Assembly (NCBI GenBank): GCA_018711005.1
Contig: DVIT01000007.1
Coordinates: forward strand, 17,802 to 81,801
DNA: 64,000 nucleotides
Direction of reading: 5' to 3'
Origin: Candidatus Scybalocola faecigallinarum
Lineage (GTDB): Bacteria; Bacillota; Clostridia; Lachnospirales; Lachnospiraceae
Shown: piece after piece, positions 15,203-22,562 of the stretch
Layout: each line of letters starts with the position of its first letter
Position numbering within the stretch: the first letter of the stretch is position 1
Notes under the pieces: model-generated
Database searches by the model: none
Told to the model about the DNA's origin: nothing
Seen by the model: the letters and a program-made list of their open reading frames with translations, nothing else
Position numbers and translations under genes: made by a program

Positions 15203-17041
15203 ATGAATGTAAAGGGAAAACGACTGAAAAAGTTCAGGGATATTGCCCGGTTTTTAAAGGGCAATGGCCACTTTCTCGTCCTGGCCCTGGCTGCCGGGAT
15301 GCTGACGACCATGTTTAATGCCCTGACGCCCCAGATCATCCGCTATACGGTTGATCACCTGACCGGGGAAGGAACAGAGGACAGCGGGTTTTTCGGAAAG
15401 ATTTTCGCACAGCTTTTAGGCACAGATATTCAGGGGAATTTTCTGATCATGGCCGCTGTAGCTGTGCTTGTCAGCGCTTCCTGCGCCGGCATATTTACCT
15501 ATATCAGCAATGTGAGCCTGGCTAAAGGCTCTGAGGGATTTTTAAAAACAATGCGGGATCAGCTTTACCGCCATATCCAGCGCCTGCCCTACAGCTGGCA
15601 CGGCAAAAACCGCACCGGAGATATTATCCAGCGGTGTACCAATGACGTTGAGATCATCCGCCAGTTTATTTGCAGCCAGCTTATGGAAGTGATCCGGATC
15701 GTCTTTCTGGTGATCCTGTATATGAGTATCATGTTTTCCATGAACGTGCAGCTGAGCCTGATCGCCGTGGCATTTATCCCTGTGGTGGTAGGCTATTCCC
15801 TCTACTTCTATTCAAAAATATCCAAAAGCTTCCTGGAAGCCGATGAGGCGGAAGGCGACCTGACGGCCAAAGTCCAGGAAAACCTTACCGGCGTGCGTGT
15901 TGTCCGTGCTTTTGGCCGGGAAATGTACGAGATCGACCGTTTTGATGAGAAAAACAACCGCTTTGCCAATCTTTGGATCCGTGTGGGACGGTTCATGAGC
16001 GTATACTGGGGCGCCGGAGATTTCCTTACAGGAATCCAGGCTGCAACCATCCTTATTACTGCAACCATTTTCACGGTACAGGGACAAATTTCCCTGGGTG
16101 ATCTTATGGCATTTGTATCCTATAACGCATCTCTGTCCTGGCCTATCCGAAGCCTGGGGCGTGTATTATCCAATATGAGTAAGGCCGGCGTATCCATTGA
16201 CCGTGTCACTTACATTTTGGACGCCCGCGAGGAAATGGACGAGCCCTGGGAAAAAGAAGTGCCTATGGATAAAGACATTTCCTTTGAGCATGTACACTTT
16301 GCCTATGAACACGACGCTCCGGTACTGGATGACGTCAGCTTTACCATTCCCGCCGGAAGTACCTTTGCTATCCTTGGCGGCACAGGCAGCGGAAAATCCA
16401 CCATTGTCCATCTTCTGGACCGTCTCTACGATCTGGACGAAAACGATGGCCGCATCACCATCGGCGGCGTGGATCTCCGCAATATAAAGAAGGGATGGCT
16501 TAGAAAAAATATCGGCATGGTCTTACAGGAGCCCTTTTTATTCTCCCGGACTGTCGGCGAAAACATTGCCATTTCCAAAGAACATCCGGTATGGGATGAA
16601 ATCCGGGCAGCGGCCGGGATTGCCTGTGTGGACGACGCCATCCTTCAGTTTGACGACGGCTACGAAACCATGGTAGGCGAACGGGGCGTTACACTGTCCG
16701 GCGGACAGAAACAAAGGGTAGCTATTGCCCGGATGCTTATGCAGAAAGCGCCGATCATGGTATTTGACGACTCTTTATCCGCTGTGGATGCAGAAACCGA
16801 TGTGAAGATCCGTACCGCCCTGAAAGAATCCATGGGCAAAAGCACCGTGATCCTCATTTCCCACCGTATCACAACACTGATGCAGGCAGATTGTATTATG
16901 GTCCTGGACAAGGGCCGCATTGCGGAAATGGGCACCCACGAGGAGATGCTTAAGAAAAACGGCATTTACAGCAAGATTTATGACATTCAGATGAACATAG
17001 ATGATGAACAGTTAAAGGAAGGAGGGGTTGTATGCGAATAG
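15203..17041 (+). CDS. multidrug ABC exporter half-transporter, degenerate-site subunit
   Basis: About 612 residues from the ATG at 15203, chosen because GGAGGAG lies 8 nt upstream; the frame continues back to 15092 but only through the terminator tail. Six transmembrane helices (residues ~25-320) precede the nucleotide-binding domain. That domain has Walker A GGTGSGKST (~392), signature TLSGGQKQR and Walker B IMVFDDSLSAVD (~520). The catalytic Glu after Walker B is Asp, which marks the degenerate-site partner of a heterodimeric exporter such as BmrC/YheI. The 3' end overlaps the next ABC gene by 10 nt. Expression probably depends on read-through of the attenuator at 15063. Confidence 0.92.
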   Translation: MNVKGKRLKKFRDIARFLKGNGHFLVLALAAGMLTTMFNALTPQIIRYTVDHLTGEGTEDSGFFGKIFAQLLGTDIQGNFLIMAAVAVLVSASCAGIFTYISNVSLAKGSEGFLKTMRDQLYRHIQRLPYSWHGKNRTGDIIQRCTNDVEIIRQFICSQLMEVIRIVFLVILYMSIMFSMNVQLSLIAVAFIPVVVGYSLYFYSKISKSFLEADEAEGDLTAKVQENLTGVRVVRAFGREMYEIDRFDEKNNRFANLWIRVGRFMSVYWGAGDFLTGIQAATILITATIFTVQGQISLGDLMAFVSYNASLSWPIRSLGRVLSNMSKAGVSIDRVTYILDAREEMDEPWEKEVPMDKDISFEHVHFAYEHDAPVLDDVSFTIPAGSTFAILGGTGSGKSTIVHLLDRLYDLDENDGRITIGGVDLRNIKKGWLRKNIGMVLQEPFLFSRTVGENIAISKEHPVWDEIRAAAGIACVDDAILQFDDGYETMVGERGVTLSGGQKQRVAIARMLMQKAPIMVFDDSLSAVDAETDVKIRTALKESMGKSTVILISHRITTLMQADCIMVLDKGRIAEMGTHEEMLKKNGIYSKIYDIQMNIDDEQLKEGGVVCE

Positions 17042-18864
17042 AAGAACAGGAGTATACAAAAAACTTTGACATACGCATCTGGAAACGGGTTCTGCCATTT
17101 TTAAAGCCCTTTAAGAAAACGGTGGCCATTATTTTGATCTTTAACCTGGTCTGCTCCATGGTAGACATTGCCCTGCCTTTGTTTCAAAGATACGCCATCA
17201 ACCATTTTATAAATGAACAGACCCTTGACGGCATCTGGGGCTTTGGCCTTGTATACCTGATCGTTGTGGCATTCCAGTTTTTCAGTGTGGTTATGTTTAC
17301 CCGGGGCAGCGCTTCCCTGGAAATGTTTGTAAGCAAGACAATGAAACGGGCCTGCTTTGTCCATTTGCAGAAGCTTTCATTTTCTTATTATAATGTCACT
17401 CCGGTAGGCTATATCCTGTCCCGTGTCATGAACGATACGGACCGGATTGCCGGAATGACGGCCTGGAACTTTACCGACATGCTGTGGGCGCTGGTGTATG
17501 TGCTTGGGGTATTTATCGCCATGCTGGCCCTCAACTGGCAGCTGGCCCTGATCATTATGCTTATTGTTCCGGCCCTGGCCATACTGACCTGGTATTTCCA
17601 AAATAAAATCCTTAAATGGAACCGCCGTGTGCGCAAGATCAATTCCAAGATCACCAGCGGCTACAATGAAGGCATTATGGGCGCCCAGACTTCCAAAACC
17701 CTTGTGATCGAGGACAAAAATCTGGAAGAATTTAAAGGCATGACCAGTGAAATGCGCACTGCCGCCGTAAAGGCAGCCCGCTTAAGCGCCGTTTACGTGC
17801 CACTGATCCTGTTCTGCGGCTCCCTGGCCACAGCCATTGTCCTTGGCCGGGGCGGTCAGATGGTTCTGGATCAAATGCTGCTTATTGGTACACTTTCGGC
17901 ATTTACTTCCTATGCCGTAGGTATTTTCGAGCCAATCCAAATGCTGGCAAGAAACCTGGCAGAGCTTATTTCCATGCAGGCCAATATTGAGCGTGTCATG
18001 ACTCTGCTGGATCAGGAGCCGACAGTTTCCGATTCTCCGGAAGTTATTGAAAAATACGGAGACACCTTTCACCCGAAAAAAGAAAATTGGGAACCCATTA
18101 AAGGGGATATTGATTTTCAGGATGTATCCTTCCACTACCCCGACGGCTCTGAGGAAGTCCTCAGCCACTTTAACCTGAAGGTTCCCGCAGGAACGACTGT
18201 AGCCATTGTCGGAGAAACCGGCGCCGGAAAAAGCACCCTGGTCAACCTGGCCTGCCGTTTCTTTGAGCCAACCGGCGGACGGATCCTTATTGACGGAAAG
18301 GACTACCGGGAGCGGAGCCAGCTTTGGCTCCACAGCAATATCGGCTATGTGCTTCAAAGTCCCCATCTGTTTTCCGGGACCATTGAAGAAAATATCCGCT
18401 ACGGCCGCCTGGATGCCACCGATGAAGAAATCCGCGCTGCGGCCAAAGCCGTATCCGCCGACCAGGTTGTGGCCAAGCTGGAAAAAGGCTACCAGACCGA
18501 TGTAGGTGAAGGCGGCAGCCGTCTTTCTACCGGTGAAAAACAGCTTATTTCCTTTGCCAGAGCCATTATTGCCGATCCGGCCATCTTTGTCCTGGATGAA
18601 GCCACATCCTCCATCGATACCCAGACAGAGCAGCTCATCCAGAAGGCCACAGAAAAACTGCTCCATGGCCGTACATCCTTTATCATTGCCCACCGTCTTT
18701 CCACCATCCGCCACGCGGATCTGATCCTTGTGGTGCGGGACGGAAAGATCATCGAACAGGGCCGGCACGAAGATCTGCTGGATCAGAAGGGGTATTACTA
18801 TCACCTTTGCAAACAGCAGTTCCAGGAGGAGCAGACGTTTGCGGAAAGTAACGAACAATTATAA
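17032..18864 (+). CDS. multidrug ABC exporter half-transporter, canonical-site subunit
   Basis: 610 residues. The N-terminal transmembrane domain has six helices (about residues 20-310). The nucleotide-binding domain has Walker A GETGAGKST (~395), signature RLSTGEKQL and Walker B IFVLDEATSSID (~522), with the catalytic Glu intact. It pairs with the upstream Asp-variant subunit as a BmrC/BmrD-like (YheI/YheH) heterodimer. AAGGAAGGAGG lies just before the ATG inside the end of the previous gene, so translation is coupled. Likely substrates are amphipathic drugs or antibiotics; specificity cannot be read from sequence. Confidence 0.92.
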   Translation: MRIEEQEYTKNFDIRIWKRVLPFLKPFKKTVAIILIFNLVCSMVDIALPLFQRYAINHFINEQTLDGIWGFGLVYLIVVAFQFFSVVMFTRGSASLEMFVSKTMKRACFVHLQKLSFSYYNVTPVGYILSRVMNDTDRIAGMTAWNFTDMLWALVYVLGVFIAMLALNWQLALIIMLIVPALAILTWYFQNKILKWNRRVRKINSKITSGYNEGIMGAQTSKTLVIEDKNLEEFKGMTSEMRTAAVKAARLSAVYVPLILFCGSLATAIVLGRGGQMVLDQMLLIGTLSAFTSYAVGIFEPIQMLARNLAELISMQANIERVMTLLDQEPTVSDSPEVIEKYGDTFHPKKENWEPIKGDIDFQDVSFHYPDGSEEVLSHFNLKVPAGTTVAIVGETGAGKSTLVNLACRFFEPTGGRILIDGKDYRERSQLWLHSNIGYVLQSPHLFSGTIEENIRYGRLDATDEEIRAAAKAVSADQVVAKLEKGYQTDVGEGGSRLSTGEKQLISFARAIIADPAIFVLDEATSSIDTQTEQLIQKATEKLLHGRTSFIIAHRLSTIRHADLILVVRDGKIIEQGRHEDLLDQKGYYYHLCKQQFQEEQTFAESNEQL

Positions 18865-18939
18865 GTATACTATCCTACGACAGCACCGTGGCTGCCATGA
18901 TTGATTTTTTAATCTTCCAAAAATCCAGCCTTGCATTCA

Positions 18940-18985
18940 AAAATGCGTATTCCACAAGATTCTTTTCCTGTGGAGTACGCATTTT
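18940..18985. terminator. terminator of the ABC-exporter operon
   Basis: AAAATGCGTA-TTCCACA (18940-18956) pairs with TGTGGA-G-TACGCATTTT (18969-18985), and T-rich sequence follows on the plus strand. Confidence 0.85.
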
Positions 18986-19070
18986 ATAGTCCCTTTACGG
19001 CATATAGCTTCCCAATCGCCACAATGACAGTAATCACCATCCTGCTACCAGTAGTGAATTAGAGATGTAG

Positions 19071-19099
19071 TTGACAATTTGACTCCTTGAGCATATAAT
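19071..19099 (+). promoter_or_regulatory. consensus sigma-A promoter of a short transcript
   Basis: TTGACA (19071-19076), a 17-bp spacer and TATAAT (19094-19099), a perfect match to consensus in both hexamers, pointing at a unit that ends 150 nt later. Confidence 0.85.
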
Positions 19100-19147
19100 T
19101 ACATCAGAATTGAAAGAGAGAACTCTTTGGAAGGAGTGGCATAATCT

Positions 19148-19174
19148 ATGAAATATAGAGGTTGCCGCTCTTGA
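19148..19174 (+). CDS. 8-residue micropeptide ORF
   Basis: ATG to TGA encoding MKYRGCRS, preceded by AAGGAG 11 nt upstream, inside the short transcript. Too short for homology. Support is only the ribosome binding site, the perfect promoter and the terminator. Confidence 0.35.
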   Translation: MKYRGCRS

Positions 19175-19203
19175 TTTTTTTATAAGTATCACGAAACATA
19201 CCA

Positions 19204-19249
19204 AGAGCCGGAAATACCTCCGTTTATGCGGTCTTCCGGCTCTCTTTTT
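19204..19249 (+). terminator. terminator of the short transcript
   Basis: Ten-bp stem AGAGCCGGAA/TTCCGGCTCT with a 20-nt loop, followed by CTTTTT. The T-run is on the plus strand, so it serves the short unit rather than the convergent anti-sigma gene. Confidence 0.75.
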
Positions 19250-19910
19250 ACTCTCCATATCTGTGATTATGCCCCTCGCCTTCACTGTGATGGCCTTGAG
19301 GCGTTTGGACGCTTTCCCCGCCAGATTCCTGAATGAAATCCGTTGTATCCACGGATTGGCCATCCTGTATGCTTCCATCATCTGCCGTAACATCATCGCC
19401 CAGCTGATACTGAATATTGTCGTAAGCGGATGTGTCCGCTGCCACAGCTTCCAGGATTTCCCTGCACCAGGCTTCATCCTCTCCGGAAACAGTCAATGTC
19501 AGTTCTCCAGTCTCCAAATCCCCTGCAGCTTCACCATCGCCAATAAGCTTTGCAACAGCATCTCCATAATCCATATGCACCACATCCGACACGCCGGCAA
19601 GAGCATTTCCCGACCGGTCAAAGCCCCGGGCCCCAACGACCTGTCCAAACCGGTTAATGCTTAATTCCACAGACATATCTCCATCCATACGAATATAAGC
19701 TGCAGGCGTTGTATACATATAATAACCGCCGGAAAAAACAATGACTATCAGACACAGCACTGCCGCCGCGATTCCGCCATATAAAGGCCGCCGCATTCTT
19801 CTGGGGGCATACACCTTCTTGCGCAAATATTCTTTTGTATGACGCTTTAATTGTTCTTCCGCATGGACAGAATCAAAAGCATCCTTCCAAAGTTCACTCA
19901 TTTGTCCCAT
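19248..19910 (-). CDS. RsgI-like anti-sigma factor with His-rich tail
   Basis: 220 residues. A cytoplasmic N-terminus (~1-45, WKDAFDSVHAEEQLKRHTKEY) should hold the sigma factor. One transmembrane helix follows (PLYGGIAAAVLCLIVIVFSG). The extracytoplasmic part shows the RsgI middle-domain pattern AYIRMDGDMSVELSINRFGQ followed by VVGARGFDRSGNAL. The C-terminus is Gly/Ser/acidic and ends GHHSEGEGHNHRYGE, a His-rich tail not usual for the family. The start overlaps the sigma gene by 13 nt, so the two are co-translated. It most likely holds its sigma factor at the membrane until an external signal, possibly a metal given the His tail, releases it. Confidence 0.8.
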   Translation of the reverse strand: MGQMSELWKDAFDSVHAEEQLKRHTKEYLRKKVYAPRRMRRPLYGGIAAAVLCLIVIVFSGGYYMYTTPAAYIRMDGDMSVELSINRFGQVVGARGFDRSGNALAGVSDVVHMDYGDAVAKLIGDGEAAGDLETGELTLTVSGEDEAWCREILEAVAADTSAYDNIQYQLGDDVTADDGSIQDGQSVDTTDFIQESGGESVQTPQGHHSEGEGHNHRYGE

Positions 19911-20416
19911 CCCCCTTCCAGCTGTTCCTTAAGAAGATTTCTGGCCCGGGCCAGCAGTGTATAGACTGTATTCACATTCTTTTTAAGGATATGGCTGATC
20001 TCCACGGCGCTGTATTCCTCATAATAATAAAGATAGACCACATCCTTGTATTTTTCCGGCAACGCCAGCACTGCCTCCAGCACATCATATCCCGGATCCT
20101 CGGGGGATTTCCCGGCAATTTCCGCCGCCTGCTCCAAAGGTACGGTTTTCGCCCGAAAAAAGCTTTTTAAAAGATCTTTGCAGGCATTGATCGTCACCCG
20201 GATGATCCATGCTTTTTCATGGGCCTCGCTTTCAAAGGGTTCCGAGTGAAGAACATACTTTAAAAAGACCGTTTGGAAAATATCTTCCGTATCTGAATAA
20301 TTTTTCAAATGCACCATGCAGATCCGCCGTACTGTATCTGAATATAATTCAATGGCTCTTTCCGCATCTTCTTCACTGCGCATATCTTTGCTCACACCCT
20401 TTTTTATGCAGATCAC
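19898..20416 (-). CDS. ECF RNA polymerase sigma factor
   Basis: Up to 172 residues. Region 2 is YSDTVRRICMVHLKNYSDTE with the core-binding DIFQTVFLKYVLH, and region 4 is LPEKYKDVVYLYYYEEYSAV followed by EISHILKKNVNTVYTLLARA. The ATG at 20416 overlaps the upstream stop as ATGA, which favours coupled initiation. An internal ATG at 20383 (MRSEEDAER) with AAGGGTG upstream is an alternative. The gene lies between a secreted Cys/His-rich protein gene and the RsgI-like anti-sigma gene. A promoter of ECF form precedes the cassette, suggesting autoregulation. Confidence 0.9.
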   Translation of the reverse strand: MICIKKGVSKDMRSEEDAERAIELYSDTVRRICMVHLKNYSDTEDIFQTVFLKYVLHSEPFESEAHEKAWIIRVTINACKDLLKSFFRAKTVPLEQAAEIAGKSPEDPGYDVLEAVLALPEKYKDVVYLYYYEEYSAVEISHILKKNVNTVYTLLARARNLLKEQLEGGWDK

Positions 20417-20730
20417 TCATGCCATCCGCCGTGATGGCTGCTGTGGTGGTCACTGCCGTAACCACCGGCACAGCTGCTGTTATAACAACTGCTGCTATAG
20501 CAGCTGCCGCTGTTGTGGCATCCTGTGGCGGAAGTGCTGTTTTGGCAGTCTCCGTTGCAGCCATCTACATGATGCCCGTAAGTGCAGCCTTCTGCATCAC
20601 TTTCCCATACAGTCTCCAGAGCCAGGTCCGTCGTGGCGCTGTCTCTCATCTGACCTGATGCAAATGCCGCAGTTCCTCCAAATACTGTCACCAAAAGTGC
20701 CGCTGTGATTCCCATGATCATTTTTTTCAT
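20413..20730 (-). CDS. secreted Cys/His-rich small protein
   Basis: 105 residues from the ATG at 20730, chosen because GGAGGA lies 7 nt before it; a longer frame to 20796 lacks a site. A signal peptide (MKKMIMGITAALLVTVFGGT, cleavage after AFA) is followed by a short acidic segment. A compositionally extreme C-terminus follows: CTYGHHVDGCNGDCQNS, then repeated CHNSG/CYSSSCYNSSC units, ending SDHHSSHHGGWHE. The eight or so Cys and eight His could bind metal or form disulfides. The stop overlaps the sigma start (ATGA), so it is the first gene of a three-gene sigma cassette. I do not recognise a family. Confidence 0.75.
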   Translation of the reverse strand: MKKMIMGITAALLVTVFGGTAAFASGQMRDSATTDLALETVWESDAEGCTYGHHVDGCNGDCQNSTSATGCHNSGSCYSSSCYNSSCAGGYGSDHHSSHHGGWHE

Positions 20731-20822
20731 AAAACATTCCTCCAATCGCTTCATCTCCCGGGACGCCCGCCTGAGCTTTTTGATCAGGTTTGGCATCCCG
20801 GCTTTTTATCGTTTTCAATAGA

Positions 20823-20850
20823 GATACGATTGGAAAGGGGGAATCCTTTC
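20823..20850 (-). promoter_or_regulatory. putative ECF-type promoter of the sigma cassette
   Basis: GAAAGG (20850-20845) and CGTATC (20828-20823) lie 16 bp apart on the minus strand, about 95 nt upstream of the first cassette gene. Form and spacing fit an ECF-dependent autoregulated promoter. Confidence 0.4.
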
Positions 20851-20870
20851 AAAAATCCGAAAAAAATTCC

Positions 20871-20913
20871 AAAAAAATTTCCCCCTGCCGGATCAGCAAT
20901 GGACAGGGGGAAA
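20871..20913 (-). terminator. terminator of the MATE gene
   Basis: TTTCCCCCTG and CAGGGGGAAA form a 10-bp stem (20878-20913) followed by seven T on the minus strand (20877-20871), 36 nt after the MATE stop codon. Confidence 0.88.
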
Positions 20914-20948
20914 TGTCGCTGCTGTTCTCACCGTAAACGGCAGCATTT

Positions 20949-22322
20949 TCAGCGGTTTTCTTCCATCTGCACCGCTTTCTGCAAAGGATGAATATCCTTT
21001 TTAAACGTATATCTTAAGAAAAACGCGCACATTGCCGCTGATACCAGCTCCGCAACAGGAAAGCACCACCAGACATTCTCCAGATCCCCCGTTAAAGAAA
21101 GAAGAAAAGCGACCGGAAGCAGCACGATCAACTGTCGCACCAGAGAAATCCACAGGCTGAAAAATCCGTGGGACAATGCCTGAAATACAGAAGATGAAAC
21201 AATTGAAAATCCGGCAATTAAAAAGTGTACAGCGATTGTCCGAAGCGCCGGAACACCGATCGACAGCATATAGTCCGAAGCATTAAAAATTGAAAGCAGC
21301 TGCCCGGCAAACACTTCAAAAACGATAAATCCGATCACCATGATCCCAACCGCGTAGGCAATACTTAACTTTAAGGTCTTTACCATGCGGTCTGGCTTTT
21401 TAGCACCATAATTATAGGCAATAATAGGCACCATACCATTATTCATACCAAAAAGCGGCATAAAGACAAAGCTTTGCAGCTTAAAATAAACACCATAAAC
21501 CGCTGTCGCTGTTGTTGAAAATCCGATCAAAATTTTATTCATGCCAAAGGTCGTCACTGATCCGATGGATGCCATGATAATTGATGGAATACCTACCATG
21601 TAAATATTTTTTATGATCGTCCCGCTTGGCCGGAATTTTTTTAAAGAAATGTGGATTTCACTGTTTTTCTTGATATTAATAACAATGCCGATAATTGCTG
21701 CCACGATCTGTCCGAAAACCGTTGCAATAGCTGCCCCGGCAACACCCATCTTCGGTACCCCAAACAATCCGAAAATAAATATAGGGTCAAAAATAATGTT
21801 AATAATTGCCCCTATCCCCTGGCTGATCATTGTATAAATTGTCCGCCCGGTAGCTTGAAGTAAACGTTCACATATGATCTGAAAAAACAGTCCAAATGAG
21901 AACACTGTACAAATCATCAGGTAAGTGGTTCCTCCCTCAACAATTTCCGGCACATCGGTCTGAACAAGAAAAAAGCTCCTTGAAAAAAAGATCCCGGCAA
22001 CTGCAAAAACAATATAACTGCATAACGCCAGAAACAGAGCATTAACCGCTGTCTTATTTGCCTTTTCGTAATTTTTTTCTCCCAGACTCTTTGACAACAG
22101 TGCATTAATACCAACTCCGGTTCCCGTAGACACCGCGATCATAAGATTCTGGGCCGGGAAAGCCAATGATACGGCTGTCAGCGCGTTTTCATTGAGCATC
22201 GCCACAAACATGCTGTCAACAATGTTGTATAAAGCCTGCACCAGCATGGAAATCATGATTGGCACAGACATGGTCAGCAACAGACGGTTGACAGGCATAA
22301 CGCCCATTTTGTTTTCCTGCAT
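20949..22322 (-). CDS. MATE family multidrug/sodium antiporter
   Basis: 457 residues with about twelve hydrophobic helices in two related halves. The N-terminal MATE signature appears in MPVNRLLLTMSVPIMISMLV and ALYNIVDSMFVAMLNENAL, and the second half opens near RLLQATGRTIYTMISQ. It belongs to the NorM/DinF-like sodium- or proton-driven exporters of cationic drugs. AGGGAGG precedes the ATG. It is a single-gene unit closed by a strong terminator. A divergent gene encoding the PARG-ARH fusion starts 240 nt away. Confidence 0.9.
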   Translation of the reverse strand: MQENKMGVMPVNRLLLTMSVPIMISMLVQALYNIVDSMFVAMLNENALTAVSLAFPAQNLMIAVSTGTGVGINALLSKSLGEKNYEKANKTAVNALFLALCSYIVFAVAGIFFSRSFFLVQTDVPEIVEGGTTYLMICTVFSFGLFFQIICERLLQATGRTIYTMISQGIGAIINIIFDPIFIFGLFGVPKMGVAGAAIATVFGQIVAAIIGIVINIKKNSEIHISLKKFRPSGTIIKNIYMVGIPSIIMASIGSVTTFGMNKILIGFSTTATAVYGVYFKLQSFVFMPLFGMNNGMVPIIAYNYGAKKPDRMVKTLKLSIAYAVGIMVIGFIVFEVFAGQLLSIFNASDYMLSIGVPALRTIAVHFLIAGFSIVSSSVFQALSHGFFSLWISLVRQLIVLLPVAFLLSLTGDLENVWWCFPVAELVSAAMCAFFLRYTFKKDIHPLQKAVQMEENR

Positions 22323-22562
22323 AAATTTCCTCCCTTATCTTTGTAAAAATAATAGCTGCATTCAACTGCATCCTGTTTATTTTTTATCCGTTTTCTCTAC
22401 CAGATGCTCTTTAATTATATCCCGCCTCAAAAATGGTGTCAATGAATGGATTTCATATACCTTTTTACATTTTTATGCTATGATAGATATATGAAACAAG
22501 TGGAGTCTCACGCCCATTTGTCAGGCACTTATCATATAACCAGCGGAGGAATGGAAATTTTT

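Larger units (their letters stand above)
19106..19250 (+). ncRNA. candidate small RNA with 8-codon ORF
   Basis: Runs from the expected start of the consensus promoter to a terminator (AGAGCCGGAA at 19204-19213 with TTCCGGCTCT at 19234-19243, then CTTTTT). It contains AAGGAG and, 11 nt later, an ORF at 19148-19174 encoding MKYRGCRS. No longer gene is present. The 3' end overlaps the last codons of the convergent anti-sigma gene, so it could act as an antisense or trans-acting RNA, or be a free-standing leader. Confidence 0.55.

Noticed and set aside
17782..18858. 358-codon open frame antisense to the second ABC gene
   Set aside because: The plus strand clearly encodes the ABC transporter with all motifs; the antisense frame has no ribosome binding site and no recognisable domain.
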